A DNA stretch of 12,405 bases from Bacillota bacterium. Its GTDB lineage: Bacteria; Bacillota; Clostridia; Clostridiales; Clostridiaceae. Positions 12,371-12,405 of this stretch are shown in pieces (position 1 is the first letter of the stretch; each line of letters starts with the position of its first letter). Location: positions 1-12,405 of the forward strand of contig JAEWQX010000104.1 of the NCBI GenBank assembly GCA_023399035.1, written 5' to 3'. Below the pieces are notes generated by a model. It made no database searches. It worked only from the letters and a program-made list of their open reading frames with translations, and was not told where the DNA came from. The position numbers were made by a program, and so were the translations under genes.

Positions 12371-12400
12371 AGGCCGCAATTTGCGGCCTTTATTTATTAA
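12371..12400 (+). terminator. Intrinsic terminator closing the Cys/Asn-rich cluster
   Basis: AGGCCGC (12371-12377) and GCGGCCT (12383-12389) form a GC-rich 7-bp stem with an AATTT loop, followed by TTATTTATTAATTTT. The T-rich tail lies on the plus-strand side, so it ends rightward transcription. Confidence 0.75.
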
Positions 12401-12405
12401 TTTTA

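Overview
The DNA is AT-rich. It carries strong AGGAGG-type ribosome binding sites, TTGACA/TATAAT-like promoters and the gene order tig-clpP-clpX-lonB-lonA-engB. That order is familiar from Firmicutes, and together with the codon use and low-complexity Cys/Asn/Gly proteins it points to a Clostridium-like, probably spore-forming, bacterium. This assignment is by gene content and style only; no rRNA or other taxonomic marker is present.

Layout. (1) Positions 1-329 hold the 3' end of a DegT/DnrJ/EryC1/StrS sugar aminotransferase gene. (2) Positions 330-730 have no protein gene on either strand. They contain a tight series of perfect hairpins that reads best as a minus-strand small RNA of about 130 nt, with its own promoter and terminator. 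(3) Positions 731-1826 encode a 64-residue Cys-rich protein and a membrane-anchored protein of unknown function that probably starts at a TTG codon. (4) Positions 1913-10308 form a protein quality-control block. Trigger factor meets nascent chains at the ribosome, ClpP and ClpX form the ClpXP protease, LonB is a membrane-anchored Lon-type protease, LonA is the cytosolic Lon protease, and EngB/YsxC is a GTPase for large-subunit assembly. The block is split by terminators into tig, clpP-clpX, lonB and lonA-engB, and each unit has a recognisable promoter, although that of lonB is weak. (5) After a strong terminator and about 300 bases with little content, positions 10657-12241 encode three low-complexity proteins. 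Two are extraordinarily Cys-rich with hydrophobic segments, and one is Asn/Met-rich. I suspect a spore-surface or envelope role but cannot prove it.

Most interesting points. The lonB ribosome binding site lies 53 nt from its start codon, but a 12-bp hairpin fits exactly between them and would bring it to a 6-nt spacing. A minus-strand sRNA candidate lies at 395-566. The lonA ribosome binding site is a G7 homopolymer. The Cys-rich gene cluster (20 Cys in 172 residues, 26 Cys in 110 residues) is the least characterised coding region.
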